DNA of 64,000 bases from Streptomyces varsoviensis (GTDB taxonomy: Bacteria; Actinomycetota; Actinomycetes; Streptomycetales; Streptomycetaceae): contig NZ_JOBF01000004.1 in NCBI RefSeq assembly GCF_000718635.1, forward strand, positions 1 to 64,000. The letters are read 5' to 3'. Shown here piece by piece: positions 46,375 through 54,625 of this stretch. A model generated the notes under the pieces. The model saw only the letters and a list, made by a program, of their open reading frames with translations. It had not been told where the DNA came from and did no database searches. The number at the start of each line of letters is the position of its first letter. Position 1 is the first letter of the stretch. A program made the translations under genes and the position numbers.

Positions 46375-47712
46375 TCAGCGGGCGGCGCCGGTGACGAGCC
46401 AGCGGCCGGAGCGGGTGCGCAGCCACAGGGTGGCCATGCGGACGGCCATCATCAGGGCCATGGCCCACCACAGGGCGGTCAGGCCGCCGCCGAGGGTGGG
46501 GACGAGCAGGGCGGCGGGCGCGAAGACGGCGAGGACGACCAGCATCGCCCAGGCGAGGTACGGGCCGTCGCCGGCGCCCATGAGGACGCCGTCGAGGACG
46601 AAGACGACGCCTGCCACGGGCTGGGTCAGCGCGACCACGAGGAGCGCGGGGAGCAGTGCGCCGTGGACGGCGGGGTCGGTGGTGAACAGCGGGATGAACA
46701 GGGGGCGCGCGGCCACCACGAGCACGCCGAGCACCACTCCGGCGGCGACGCCCCACTGCACCATGCGGCGGCAGGCGGCGCGGGCGCCGTCGGGGTCGTC
46801 GGCGCCGAGGTAGCGGCCGATGATGGCCTGGCCGGCGATGGCGATGGCGTCCAGCGCGAAGGCGAGCAGGCTCCACAGGGTGAGCACGATCTGGTGGGCG
46901 GCGATGTCGGCGTCGCCGAGCCGGGCGGCGACGCCGGTCGCGATCATCAGGACGGCGCGCAGGGAGAGCGTACGGACCAGGAGGGGCGCGCCAGCCTGGG
47001 CGCACGCCCGTATGCCGGCGGCGTCGGGGCGCAGGGAGGCGCCGTGCCGGCGGGCGCCGCGGATGACGACGGCGAGGTAGACGGCGGCCATGGCGCACTG
47101 GGCGATGACGGTGCCCCAGGCGGAGCCGGCGATGCCGAGCCCGGCGCCGTAGACGAGGGTGGCGTTGAGGGCGGCGTTGGCCGCGAAGCCGCCGACGGCC
47201 ACATAGAGCGGGGTGCGGGTGTCCTGGAGGCCGCGGAGTACGCCGGTGGCGGCGAGGACGATGAGCATGGCGGGGATGCCGAGGGCGCTGATGCGCAAGT
47301 AGGTGACGGCGTAGGGGGCAGCGGTGGGCGAGGCGCCGAAGAGGTCGACGAGGGCGGGGGCGGTGGGCAGCACGATGGCGATGACGGCGGCGCCGAGGAG
47401 GAGGGCGAGCCAGATGCCGTCCATGCCCTGGCGGATGGCGGCCGGCAGATCGCCCGCGCCGACGCGGCGGGCGACGGCCGCGGTGGTGGCGTAGGCGAGG
47501 AAGACGAAGATCGAGACGGCGGTGGTGAGGAGGGCGGCGGCGACGCCGAGGCCGGCGAGTTGGGGGGTGCCGAGGTGGCCGATGACGGCGCTGTCGACCA
47601 TGACGAAGAGGGGCTCCGCGACGAGTGCGCCGAAGGCGGGCACGGCGAGCGCGATGATCTCGCGGTCGTGGCGGCGGACGCTGCGCTGCTCGCGCGTGGG
47701 GGCCTGGGGCAT
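46375..47712 (-). CDS. MATE family efflux transporter
   Basis: 445 residues with 12 hydrophobic helices in two halves. The first is EIIALAVPAFGALVAEPLFVMVDSAVIGHLGTPQLAGLGVAAALL, typical MATE/DinF. The repeat in the second half (QAGAPLLVRTLSLRAVLMIATGVAARLGDADIAAHQIVLTLW) shows the internal symmetry. It probably exports cationic drugs using a Na+ or H+ gradient. Streptomyces have it between rplI and dnaB. The ATG at 47712 diverges from dnaB. Confidence 0.9.
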   Translation of the reverse strand: MPQAPTREQRSVRRHDREIIALAVPAFGALVAEPLFVMVDSAVIGHLGTPQLAGLGVAAALLTTAVSIFVFLAYATTAAVARRVGAGDLPAAIRQGMDGIWLALLLGAAVIAIVLPTAPALVDLFGASPTAAPYAVTYLRISALGIPAMLIVLAATGVLRGLQDTRTPLYVAVGGFAANAALNATLVYGAGLGIAGSAWGTVIAQCAMAAVYLAVVIRGARRHGASLRPDAAGIRACAQAGAPLLVRTLSLRAVLMIATGVAARLGDADIAAHQIVLTLWSLLAFALDAIAIAGQAIIGRYLGADDPDGARAACRRMVQWGVAAGVVLGVLVVAARPLFIPLFTTDPAVHGALLPALLVVALTQPVAGVVFVLDGVLMGAGDGPYLAWAMLVVLAVFAPAALLVPTLGGGLTALWWAMALMMAVRMATLWLRTRSGRWLVTGAAR

Positions 47713-48169
47713 GGGCCCAATCTAATCTTCCACAGGTAAGTGCTGCAAGGTGATTGGAGTCCTTACGGCGAGCGACGTCGGGCGCGGTCCGGTGCGCCGT
47801 TTGTCGTGATCTTGGGCCGGGTGGGGAAGTTTTTCTTCTCAACAGGGAGTGGGTGGAGAACTCGCAGGTCAGAGGGGTTAGATTGAAGCGATTGTGTGTT
47901 TGTCCACAGAGATTTCCCCCATCTCGTGCACAGGTATCGGGGACTTCTCCACAGGATGACGGCCGTCATCCACATGGTCTGTGGATAACAAGATTGGCGC
48001 ACGGTCGTCACGGGCCTACCGTGGTCCGGCGCCCGCCGCATGTTCCGGCGCTCGCGACTCGTGAACTCGACGCGCCGTAACCGGAGTCGGGTGTCCTATT
48101 TGTCAGAGCCGTGCCGTAAGAAGGAAGGGCATGGCGAGGTCCGCGTCGCGGACGGGAGGAGGTGGCGGG
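47713..48169. promoter_or_regulatory. MATE/dnaB divergent region with DnaA-box cluster
   Basis: 457 bp without a gene. Five DnaA-type 9-mers lie within 90 bp: TTGTCCACA at 47900-47908 (perfect), TCGTGCACA at 47924-47932, TTCTCCACA at 47945-47953, TCATCCACA at 47966-47974 and reverse TGTGGATAA at 47980-47988 (the perfect E. coli-type box). Such clusters away from oriC can titrate DnaA or regulate dnaB. The remaining DNA is probably the dnaB promoter. Confidence 0.8.
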
Positions 48170-50896
48170 GTGAGCATGCCTATGCCTGAGCCGCCCATGG
48201 ACGACCCCTGGACGGACGCCGGTCCCAGTGACCGGCTCCCGGTCTCCCGGCCCCGGCGCGGCGAGGGCAAGGGCCGCGGCGAACAGCACGACCGCGGCGA
48301 CGAGGGCTCCTCCTGGTCGGGCGGCGGCTTCGAGCGCGTACCGCCGCAGGACCTCGACGCCGAGCAGTCCGTCCTCGGCGGCATGCTGCTCTCCAAGGAC
48401 GCGATCGCCGAGGTCGTCGAGGTCCTCAAGGGCCACGACTTCTACCGCCCCGCGCACGAGACCGTCTACCAGGCGATCCTCGACCTCTACGCGAAGGGCG
48501 AGCCGGCCGACCCCATCACGATCGGCGCGGAGCTCACCAAGCGCGGCGAGATCACCAAGGTCGGCGGCGCCGCGTATCTGCACACCCTCGTGCAGTCCGT
48601 CCCGACGGCCGCCAACGCCGCGTACTACGCGGAGATCGTCCACGAGCGGGCGGTCCTCCGCCGCCTGGTCGAGGCCGGCACCCGTATCACGCAGATGGGA
48701 TACGCGGCCGACGGCGACGTCGACGACATCGTCAACAGCGCCCAGGCCGAGATCTACGCCGTCACCGAGCAGCGCACCAGCGAGGACTACCTCCCGCTCG
48801 GCGACATCATGGAGGGCGCGCTCGACGAGATCGAGGCCATCGGCTCCCGCAGCGGCGAGATGACGGGCGTCCCCACCGGCTTCACGGACCTGGACGCCCT
48901 CACGAACGGCCTGCACCCCGGCCAGATGATCGTCATCGCGGCCCGCCCCGCCATGGGCAAGGCGCTCGCGCTGGACACCTCCCTGCCCACCCCGACCGGG
49001 TGGACGAGCATGGGCGACGTCGCGGTGGGGGACCTTCTGCTCGGCTCCGACGGCAGGCCGACGCGGGTGGTCGCCGCGACCGACATCATGGTCGGCCGCC
49101 CCTGCTACGAGATCGTCTTCGACGACGGCACCACGGTGGTCGCCGACGCCGATCACCAGTGGCTCACCGATACGCGTGCTTCCCGTAGATCCGCTCAGGA
49201 GCACGGCGCGGAGCGGCAGACGGTCTTCGCCGCCGTCAGGACGACCAAGGAGATCGCCGAAACGGTCCATTGCGGCACCGAACGGCGACTGAACCACTCC
49301 GTGCGGAACACAGCCGCACTGGAACTGCCCCCCCGGGAGCTTCCGGTGCCGCCCTACACATTCGGCGCCTGGCTCGGCGACGGTCACAGCGACGCCGCGC
49401 GGATCACCACCGCGGACCCGGAGATCGTGCATCGCGTCATGGAAGACGGGCTCACGATACGACAGGTGGGCGGCGCCGGGATCACCTACGCGCTTGGCTT
49501 CGTCGTCGAGGAGGAGCCGGAACCCCAGCAGCGATCCTGCGTGGTCTGTGGCCGGATGTTCCTGCCCAAGCTCCCCCACGTACGGAGTTGTGGCCAGTCA
49601 TGCGGTGGCAAGGCCCGATTCGTCTCCGCTCCAGTCGCCCCCACGACGTGCGCGGATTGCGGCGTGGAGTGTTCCTCCTCCGGCGCCACGCCCCGGTGCC
49701 TCCGGTGCCGAGGGGCGCACGGCAGCCTGCTCACCACGTTGCGGGCCCTTGGAGTGCTGGGCGACAAGCACATCCCCGAGGAGTATCTGCGTGGCTCCAT
49801 CGGCCAGCGGAAGGCGCTGCTCGCCGGGCTGCTGGATACGGACGGCACGGTCAACCCGACCGGATCCGTGCAGTTCGCGGTCGTCAACAAGGCCCTGGCG
49901 GACGGGTTCTGCGAACTGTTGGCCGGCCTCGGGTACCGGTACGGGCGGCAGGCCAAGACCGTCAAGGGCCGTTCCGCGGAAACCTCCGTCGCCCACATCA
50001 TCACCTTCACGCCCACCGACGAGGTCTTCGGGCTGGAGCGGAAGCGGCGGGCGCACGCGGAGCGACGGCGGCCCGCGACCCCCCGGGTGACGCAGCGGTA
50101 CATCGCCGAGGTTCGCGAGGTCCCGAGCGTTCCCGTGCGCTGTGTTCAGGTGGACAACACGGACCACATGTACCTGGCGACCCGGTCGATGGTGCCTACG
50201 CACAACTCGACGCTTGCCCTGGACTTCGCGCGGGCCTGTTCCATCAAGTCCAACCTGCCCAGCGTGATCTTCTCCCTGGAAATGGGGCGCAACGAGATCG
50301 CGATGCGCCTCCTCTCCGCCGAGGCGCGCGTGGCCCTGCACCACATGCGCTCCGGCTCCATGACGGACGAGGACTGGACGCGCCTCGCCCGCCGCATGCC
50401 GGACGTCTCCGCCGCCCCCCTCTACATCGACGACTCCCCGAACCTGTCGATGATGGAGATCCGCGCCAAGTGCCGCCGCCTCAAGCAGCGCAACGAACTC
50501 AAGCTCGTCGTCATCGACTACCTCCAGCTCATGCAGTCCGGCGGCTCGAAGCGCGCCGAGAGCCGCCAGCAGGAGGTCTCGGACATGTCCCGAAACCTCA
50601 AGCTCCTCGCCAAGGAGCTGGAGCTCCCCGTCATCGCCCTCTCCCAGCTCAACCGCGGCCCCGAGCAGCGCACCGACAAGAAGCCGATGGTCTCCGACCT
50701 CCGCGAATCCGGCTCCATCGAGCAGGACGCCGACATGGTCATCCTGCTGCACCGCGAGGACGCGTACGAGAAGGAGTCCCCCCGCGCCGGCGAAGCCGAC
50801 CTCATCGTCGCCAAGCACCGAAACGGCCCCACGGCCACCATCACGGTCGCCTTCCAGGGCCACTACTCGCGGTTTGTGGACATGGCACAGACGTGA
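48170..50896 (+). CDS. dnaB: Replicative DNA helicase DnaB, interrupted by an in-frame intein
   Basis: 908 residues from GTG 48170 with GGGAGGAGG seven bases upstream; an ATG at 48131 is the alternative. Extein: the N-terminal domain (about 50-150, FERVPPQDLDAEQSVLGGMLLSKDAIAEV...) and the RecA-fold ATPase. Walker A is split: AARPAMGK ends at residue 264 and STLALDFARA resumes at residue 680. Walker B is LVVIDYLQLM, and the arginine region ELPVIALSQLNRGPEQR and SGSIEQDADMV follow. Without the intein the protein is 493 residues, the normal length. It unwinds DNA at the fork. The intein must splice out for ATP binding. Partner DciA-like gene: 7177-7788. Confidence 0.96.
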   Translation: MSMPMPEPPMDDPWTDAGPSDRLPVSRPRRGEGKGRGEQHDRGDEGSSWSGGGFERVPPQDLDAEQSVLGGMLLSKDAIAEVVEVLKGHDFYRPAHETVYQAILDLYAKGEPADPITIGAELTKRGEITKVGGAAYLHTLVQSVPTAANAAYYAEIVHERAVLRRLVEAGTRITQMGYAADGDVDDIVNSAQAEIYAVTEQRTSEDYLPLGDIMEGALDEIEAIGSRSGEMTGVPTGFTDLDALTNGLHPGQMIVIAARPAMGKALALDTSLPTPTGWTSMGDVAVGDLLLGSDGRPTRVVAATDIMVGRPCYEIVFDDGTTVVADADHQWLTDTRASRRSAQEHGAERQTVFAAVRTTKEIAETVHCGTERRLNHSVRNTAALELPPRELPVPPYTFGAWLGDGHSDAARITTADPEIVHRVMEDGLTIRQVGGAGITYALGFVVEEEPEPQQRSCVVCGRMFLPKLPHVRSCGQSCGGKARFVSAPVAPTTCADCGVECSSSGATPRCLRCRGAHGSLLTTLRALGVLGDKHIPEEYLRGSIGQRKALLAGLLDTDGTVNPTGSVQFAVVNKALADGFCELLAGLGYRYGRQAKTVKGRSAETSVAHIITFTPTDEVFGLERKRRAHAERRRPATPRVTQRYIAEVREVPSVPVRCVQVDNTDHMYLATRSMVPTHNSTLALDFARACSIKSNLPSVIFSLEMGRNEIAMRLLSAEARVALHHMRSGSMTDEDWTRLARRMPDVSAAPLYIDDSPNLSMMEIRAKCRRLKQRNELKLVVIDYLQLMQSGGSKRAESRQQEVSDMSRNLKLLAKELELPVIALSQLNRGPEQRTDKKPMVSDLRESGSIEQDADMVILLHREDAYEKESPRAGEADLIVAKHRNGPTATITVAFQGHYSRFVDMAQT
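48962..50206 (+). other. DnaB intein, class 3 type, with LAGLIDADG endonuclease and zinc-ribbon-like insert
   Basis: 415 residues, inserted between Lys and Ser of the Walker A GK-S. Residue 1 is Ala, not Cys/Ser/Thr, so it cannot start splicing by the normal class 1 route. The class 3 signature is visible: Trp W67 in block B (ADADHQW, with His H65), Cys C394 in block F (VRCVQV, where class 1 has Asp), and Thr T413 in block G (PTHN). It ends with His414-Asn415, and Ser is the +1 residue. The endonuclease has both DOD motifs: FGAWLGDGHSD (about 134-144, D140) and LLAGLLDTDG (286-295). Between them, residues 193-249 hold nine Cys (see findings). Confidence 0.9.
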
Positions 50897-51086
50897 GCGG
50901 GGGCGGGCGTGCTGTTCGGGTTGGGGGGACAACCGGGCGTTGAGTCTGACCTTCTTGATCGTTGTTTGATTCCAGGTCGGGCGGGTGGCTTTGATGACTG
51001 CGGTCGACTCGTGGGTGGTCGCGTGTTGTTCGCGATGCATGCCACTTGATGCCCCCGGTCCGAGCGCCCCCTTTCGAGGAATACTC

Positions 51087-51644
51087 ATGCCTGATCAAGA
51101 CCGTCTCTATGTCCGTACGGCGGAGTTCGCGCGGGTGGCCGAGCGCATTGAGTACGTGAACGCGCTCACGTCACGGCTCAACGCGCTGCCGTATGACGAC
51201 AAGGCCGCGCGCGGTGCGCTGCTGTCGGAGATCATCGGCAAGCCGGTGCCCGGCTCCGTCACCGTTTATCCGCCCTTCTACACCCACCATGGGCTCGGCA
51301 TCGACTTCGGCGAGGATGTCTTCGTCAATCAGGGCTGCACCTTTATGGACCACGCGGGCCAGGGGGCCATCCGTCTCGGCGACGGCGTCATGATCGGGCC
51401 GAAGACCAACCTCATCGCCACCGATCACCCGCTGGAAGCCGGCCGGCGGAGCGAATTCATCACGATGGCGCCCATCACGGTCGAGGCCCACGCATGGATC
51501 GGTGCGGCGGTCACCGTGCTTCCCGGCGTCACCATCGGACGCGGTGCCGTGGTCGGCGCCGGAACCGTCGTCACGAAAGACGTGCCCCCCGACACCTTGG
51601 TGACCGGGCCGGCCGGCTTCCCACGCAAGCGGTGGAATGGCTGA
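51087..51644 (+). CDS. Sugar O-acetyltransferase of the left-handed beta-helix family
   Basis: 185 residues from ATG 51087 with GAGGAA upstream. The hexapeptide repeats at about 70-170 ([42 protein letters not shown], then [32 protein letters not shown]) form the helix and bind acetyl-CoA; the His in ATDHP is the usual catalytic base. It resembles maltose/galactoside O-acetyltransferases (LacA/Maa), including an N-terminal helical segment. The substrate is unknown. It begins the variable part of the window, after dnaB. Confidence 0.88.
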   Translation: MPDQDRLYVRTAEFARVAERIEYVNALTSRLNALPYDDKAARGALLSEIIGKPVPGSVTVYPPFYTHHGLGIDFGEDVFVNQGCTFMDHAGQGAIRLGDGVMIGPKTNLIATDHPLEAGRRSEFITMAPITVEAHAWIGAAVTVLPGVTIGRGAVVGAGTVVTKDVPPDTLVTGPAGFPRKRWNG

Positions 51645-51680
51645 ATTTGGAGTACGCGCCGGGGGGTCCGTAGCCGTTGG

Positions 51681-52583
51681 TCAGGTGGTGGTTTGGGGGG
51701 CTTTCGGGCGGGATTCCGTGCGGGATATGTAGTTCTGGATGAGGGATATGTATGCGGTGCGGAGGGGTTCCTTTTCCAGATAGCCCATGTGGGCCGCGCC
51801 GGGCTGGGTTATGTGTTCGGAGTCCGGGATTCTCTCGGCGATGTCGGCGAGGTGGGTGGGGACGCATTCGTCGAACTCGCCGCCGAGAACGAGTGTGGGT
51901 ACGCGAATACGGTCGAGGATGTCGAAGATGTCCCAGTCCTTGAGGGTGCCGCTCACGTGGTAGTCGGCGTGCCCGATCATGGTGCGGAATGTCGTCAGGC
52001 TCATGAGTTCCGGGTCCAGGGCCACCGAAGAGGTGCGGAGGACGCACGCCCGCATGTATTCCTCTTGAGCCGCCCAGTAGTCGGGGTCGTCCGTCTCCCC
52101 TCGCAGCTCCCGGCCGTAGGTGCGGTCGAGTACGTCGCCCGGCAGCCCCGCCATGAGGTCCCGGACCTCCCGCTCGAACCTGGGGACGCTGGCCAGGCCG
52201 TTGGCGCAGATCAGGCTGGTCCAGTCCGGGTTCCGCTCCGCGGCGTACTGAAGGCCGAGCATCGCGCCCCAGGAGTGGCCGTAGACATGCGGGCGGTCCA
52301 GGCGGAGCGCCGCGCAGACCGTGCCGAGCTCGTCGAGGAAGCGGTCGACCGTCAGCAGGGAGACGTCGTCTATCGGGTCGGAACGTCCCACCCCGAGCTG
52401 GTCGTACCAGATGACCTCGCGCTCCTGGGCGAGCGGCGCGAACGCGTCGAAGAGCAGATCACTCGGGTAGCCCGGCCCGCCGTGTACGAGCAGCAACGGC
52501 GTGCCGCCACCGCCGGTTCTGCGGTACCAGACCTCGCCCCCGGGTACGGAAATCCTGCCTTCCGTCATGTTGCCTTCCGTCAT
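51681..52583 (-). CDS. Alpha/beta hydrolase, proline iminopeptidase-like
   Basis: 300 residues from ATG 52583, which overlaps the stop of the NTF2-like gene (ATGA), so the two are coupled. The oxyanion motif is LLLVHGGPGYPSDLL (about 28-42), the nucleophile elbow GHSWGAML has Ser, the Asp is in LVLGGEFDECVP, and the His in AAHMGYLE. HGGPG is the hallmark of the proline iminopeptidase branch. The cap is typical of this family. A peptidase or esterase role is likely; the substrate is unknown. Confidence 0.88.
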   Translation of the reverse strand: MTEGNMTEGRISVPGGEVWYRRTGGGGTPLLLVHGGPGYPSDLLFDAFAPLAQEREVIWYDQLGVGRSDPIDDVSLLTVDRFLDELGTVCAALRLDRPHVYGHSWGAMLGLQYAAERNPDWTSLICANGLASVPRFEREVRDLMAGLPGDVLDRTYGRELRGETDDPDYWAAQEEYMRACVLRTSSVALDPELMSLTTFRTMIGHADYHVSGTLKDWDIFDILDRIRVPTLVLGGEFDECVPTHLADIAERIPDSEHITQPGAAHMGYLEKEPLRTAYISLIQNYISRTESRPKAPQTTT

Positions 52584-52957
52584 GCCGGCCCCATTTCGTA
52601 GGCGTACTCCTCCATGCGGTCGATGAGATCTCCGTCGAACCGGAAGTACATCGCGGCATGGACCTCGCTCCGTGAGCCGTCCGGCATGGTCAGGCGCAGC
52701 ACCTGCTGCTGAAGTACCTCGTGCTCGCCCTGGAATTGGCGAGTGATGTCGAAACGCAGCGATCCGACCGTATCGGCGAGGGGCTTGAGCTGTGCGATCT
52801 TCTCGTCGATCGTCTGATTCCCCTTGCCGTCGTTGTGCCATACGGTCGCCGATTCCGTGCACATGGCCCGCATTGATTCGAAGTCGCAAGCTTCCAGATG
52901 CCTCAGGCACTGAACCGCCAGCTCGCCGATGTTCTTACTGCCGATGTTCTTACTCAC
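52580..52957 (-). CDS. NTF2-like / SnoaL-fold protein
   Basis: 125 residues from GTG 52957 (GGGAAAA upstream); an ATG at 52999 is the alternative, but it has no ribosome site. The fold is suggested by LRHLEACDFESMRAMCTESATVWHNDGKGNQTIDEKIAQL, then RFDITRQFQGEHEVLQQQVLRLTMPDGSRSEVHAAMYFRFDGDLIDRMEEY, a nuclear-transport-factor-2-like ketosteroid isomerase pattern. Such proteins bind small hydrophobic molecules. Coupled to the hydrolase downstream. A KNIGSKNIGEL direct repeat lies at the N-terminus. Confidence 0.75.
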   Translation of the reverse strand: MSKNIGSKNIGELAVQCLRHLEACDFESMRAMCTESATVWHNDGKGNQTIDEKIAQLKPLADTVGSLRFDITRQFQGEHEVLQQQVLRLTMPDGSRSEVHAAMYFRFDGDLIDRMEEYAYEMGPA

Positions 52958-53276
52958 GTCACTTTTCCCAGAAGGTGGCTGCTTCGGTGGTCCCAACATA
53001 GGGAACAAGGGGCGTGAAGATAAGTCTTGACTTGCTTTCCCGCTTCAGGCAGTTGGGATGGGGGAAATTTGCGAAAACGCAGGTCAGGTGGGGTGTGGTG
53101 CTGACTCGGGGGGCAATTATTTGCTCGTGTGGGATTTATTTGTGGGCTTCCTCCCTCCCCCTTGGGCGCGGGCGTCTGCCGGTAGTGGATGGTCGCTGCC
53201 CGATTCGGATGAGGTCGAGTGCCGGCGCGGCCTAGCGTTCGGGGCGTACGGGGAAATCGGTGCTCTGGAGGCGTAC
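52958..53276. other. Divergent intergenic region
   Basis: 319 bp between the leftward NTF2-like and rightward monooxygenase genes, clearly AT-richer than the surroundings around 52980-53140 (for example TTGACTTGC at about 53028). It probably holds both promoters. No gene or clear operator is seen. Confidence 0.5.
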
Positions 53277-54476
53277 ATGGACGGCTATCGAGGCGCGCGG
53301 ACGGCTGTGATCGTGGGGGCGGGTGTGGCGGGCCTGGCGACGGCCACCGCTCTGGCGGACGACGGGTGGCGAGTGGAGATCGTCGAGATCGGGCCGCCGG
53401 GGGTGACGTCCGGATGGGGGCTGTGTCTGACCGGCCCGGCCCTGCGCGCGCTGGACGAACTGGGCCTCGCGGACGCGTGCCTGGCCGAGGGCTACGGCAT
53501 CACCACGATCACGCACGTGGGCGTGGACGGCGAGCGGGCGGACGAGGTACGGATGCCGCGCCTGCTCGGTACGGGGCGGCCGGCGATGGCCGGGATCGCG
53601 CGGCCCGTACTGCACCGCCTCCTGTACGCGGCGGCCGAGCGGCGCGGCGTCACGATCCGCCACGGCGTCACCGTCTCCGCGGTGGAACAGGCGGAACAGG
53701 CAGAACAGGTGGAGCAGAAGCAACAGATGGAACAGGAGGCGGAAGAGGCTGAACGGGAAGAACAGTCGGTTCGTGTGCGGCTGTCGGACGGGGCGGTGCG
53801 GGACGTAGCGCTGCTGGTGGGCGCGGACGGCATCCGCTCGTCCGTACGGGACCTGCTGGGCCTGGAGACCTCGCTCGACTTCCACGGGCAGATGGTCTGG
53901 CGGGCCCTGGTGCCCCGCCCGCACTGGGCCACCGGCATCAATCAGTTCGCCGGAAAGACCGGCACCGCCGGAATCATCCCCCTCTCGGATCGGCGGGCTT
54001 ACGTGTTCTTCACGGAGAACACGGCGGAGCGCGATGTCCTCCCCGACGCCGAACTCGCCCCGCGCCTGCGGCGACTGCTCGCGGACTTCCCGGGCCGGGG
54101 GGCGGAGATCCGCTCCCTGATCTCCACCTCGGAATCGGTCGTGCGCCGTCCGGTGCTGACGGCGTTCCTGGAAGGCGCCTGGAACCGGGGCGGAGCCGTG
54201 CTCATCGGCGACGCCGCGCACGCCCCCGCGCCGCAGATGTCGAGCGGCGCCGCCCTGGCTGTCGAGGACGGGCTCGTACTGGCACGGGAACTGGAGCCGG
54301 GGCGGCACGCGTCGGTCGGCGCGGCGCTCCGCGCGTTCGTCGAGCGGCGCGCGCAGCGGTGCGGCGCACTGGTCGAGACCTCTGCCGCGATCGCCGGCCT
54401 GCACCGTGACGGGCGCCACGATGAGGCGTACCCGCTGAGCGAATCCTGCCACCGGCTCATGGCCGAGCCGGTGTGA
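53277..54476 (+). CDS. FAD-dependent monooxygenase (PHBH-type)
   Basis: 399 residues from ATG 53277 with GGAGG six bases upstream. The FAD Rossmann motif is VIVGAGVAGLATATALADDG (about 10-29), the DG motif is LVGADGIRSSVRDLL (about 182-196), and the GD motif is LIGDAAHAPAPQMSSGAALAVEDG (about 309-332). It belongs to the group A aromatic hydroxylases, using NAD(P)H and O2. The substrate is unknown. Residues 142-169 are a Glu/Gln repeat insert (EQAEQAEQVEQKQQMEQ), coded by short imperfect GAACAGG-type repeats. The last 22 bp of the gene are duplicated after the stop. Confidence 0.88.
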   Translation: MDGYRGARTAVIVGAGVAGLATATALADDGWRVEIVEIGPPGVTSGWGLCLTGPALRALDELGLADACLAEGYGITTITHVGVDGERADEVRMPRLLGTGRPAMAGIARPVLHRLLYAAAERRGVTIRHGVTVSAVEQAEQAEQVEQKQQMEQEAEEAEREEQSVRVRLSDGAVRDVALLVGADGIRSSVRDLLGLETSLDFHGQMVWRALVPRPHWATGINQFAGKTGTAGIIPLSDRRAYVFFTENTAERDVLPDAELAPRLRRLLADFPGRGAEIRSLISTSESVVRRPVLTAFLEGAWNRGGAVLIGDAAHAPAPQMSSGAALAVEDGLVLARELEPGRHASVGAALRAFVERRAQRCGALVETSAAIAGLHRDGRHDEAYPLSESCHRLMAEPV

Positions 54477-54500
54477 GTGGCTCATGGCCGAGCCGGTGTG
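54454..54500. repeat. 22-bp direct repeat at the monooxygenase 3' end
   Basis: The sequence beginning GGCTCATGGCCG and ending CGGTGTG occurs at 54454-54475, spanning the last codons, and again at 54479-54500, just after the stop. It is a local duplication in non-coding DNA. Confidence 0.85.
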
Positions 54501-54625
54501 TGACTTGGGTGGGCTGGTGAGGGTGGGGTGAGCCGGTGTGGGTTGGGGGTGGGGTGGGGCCGATGTGAGTCGGTCCGATATGGGTTGGACAATGGACGGT
54601 CCTCATCAGGGAGGGGCCCACCATC

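Noticed and set aside
47754..48080. 108-codon plus-strand frame in the MATE/dnaB gap
   Set aside because: It runs through the DnaA-box cluster, has low-quality composition and no ribosome site.
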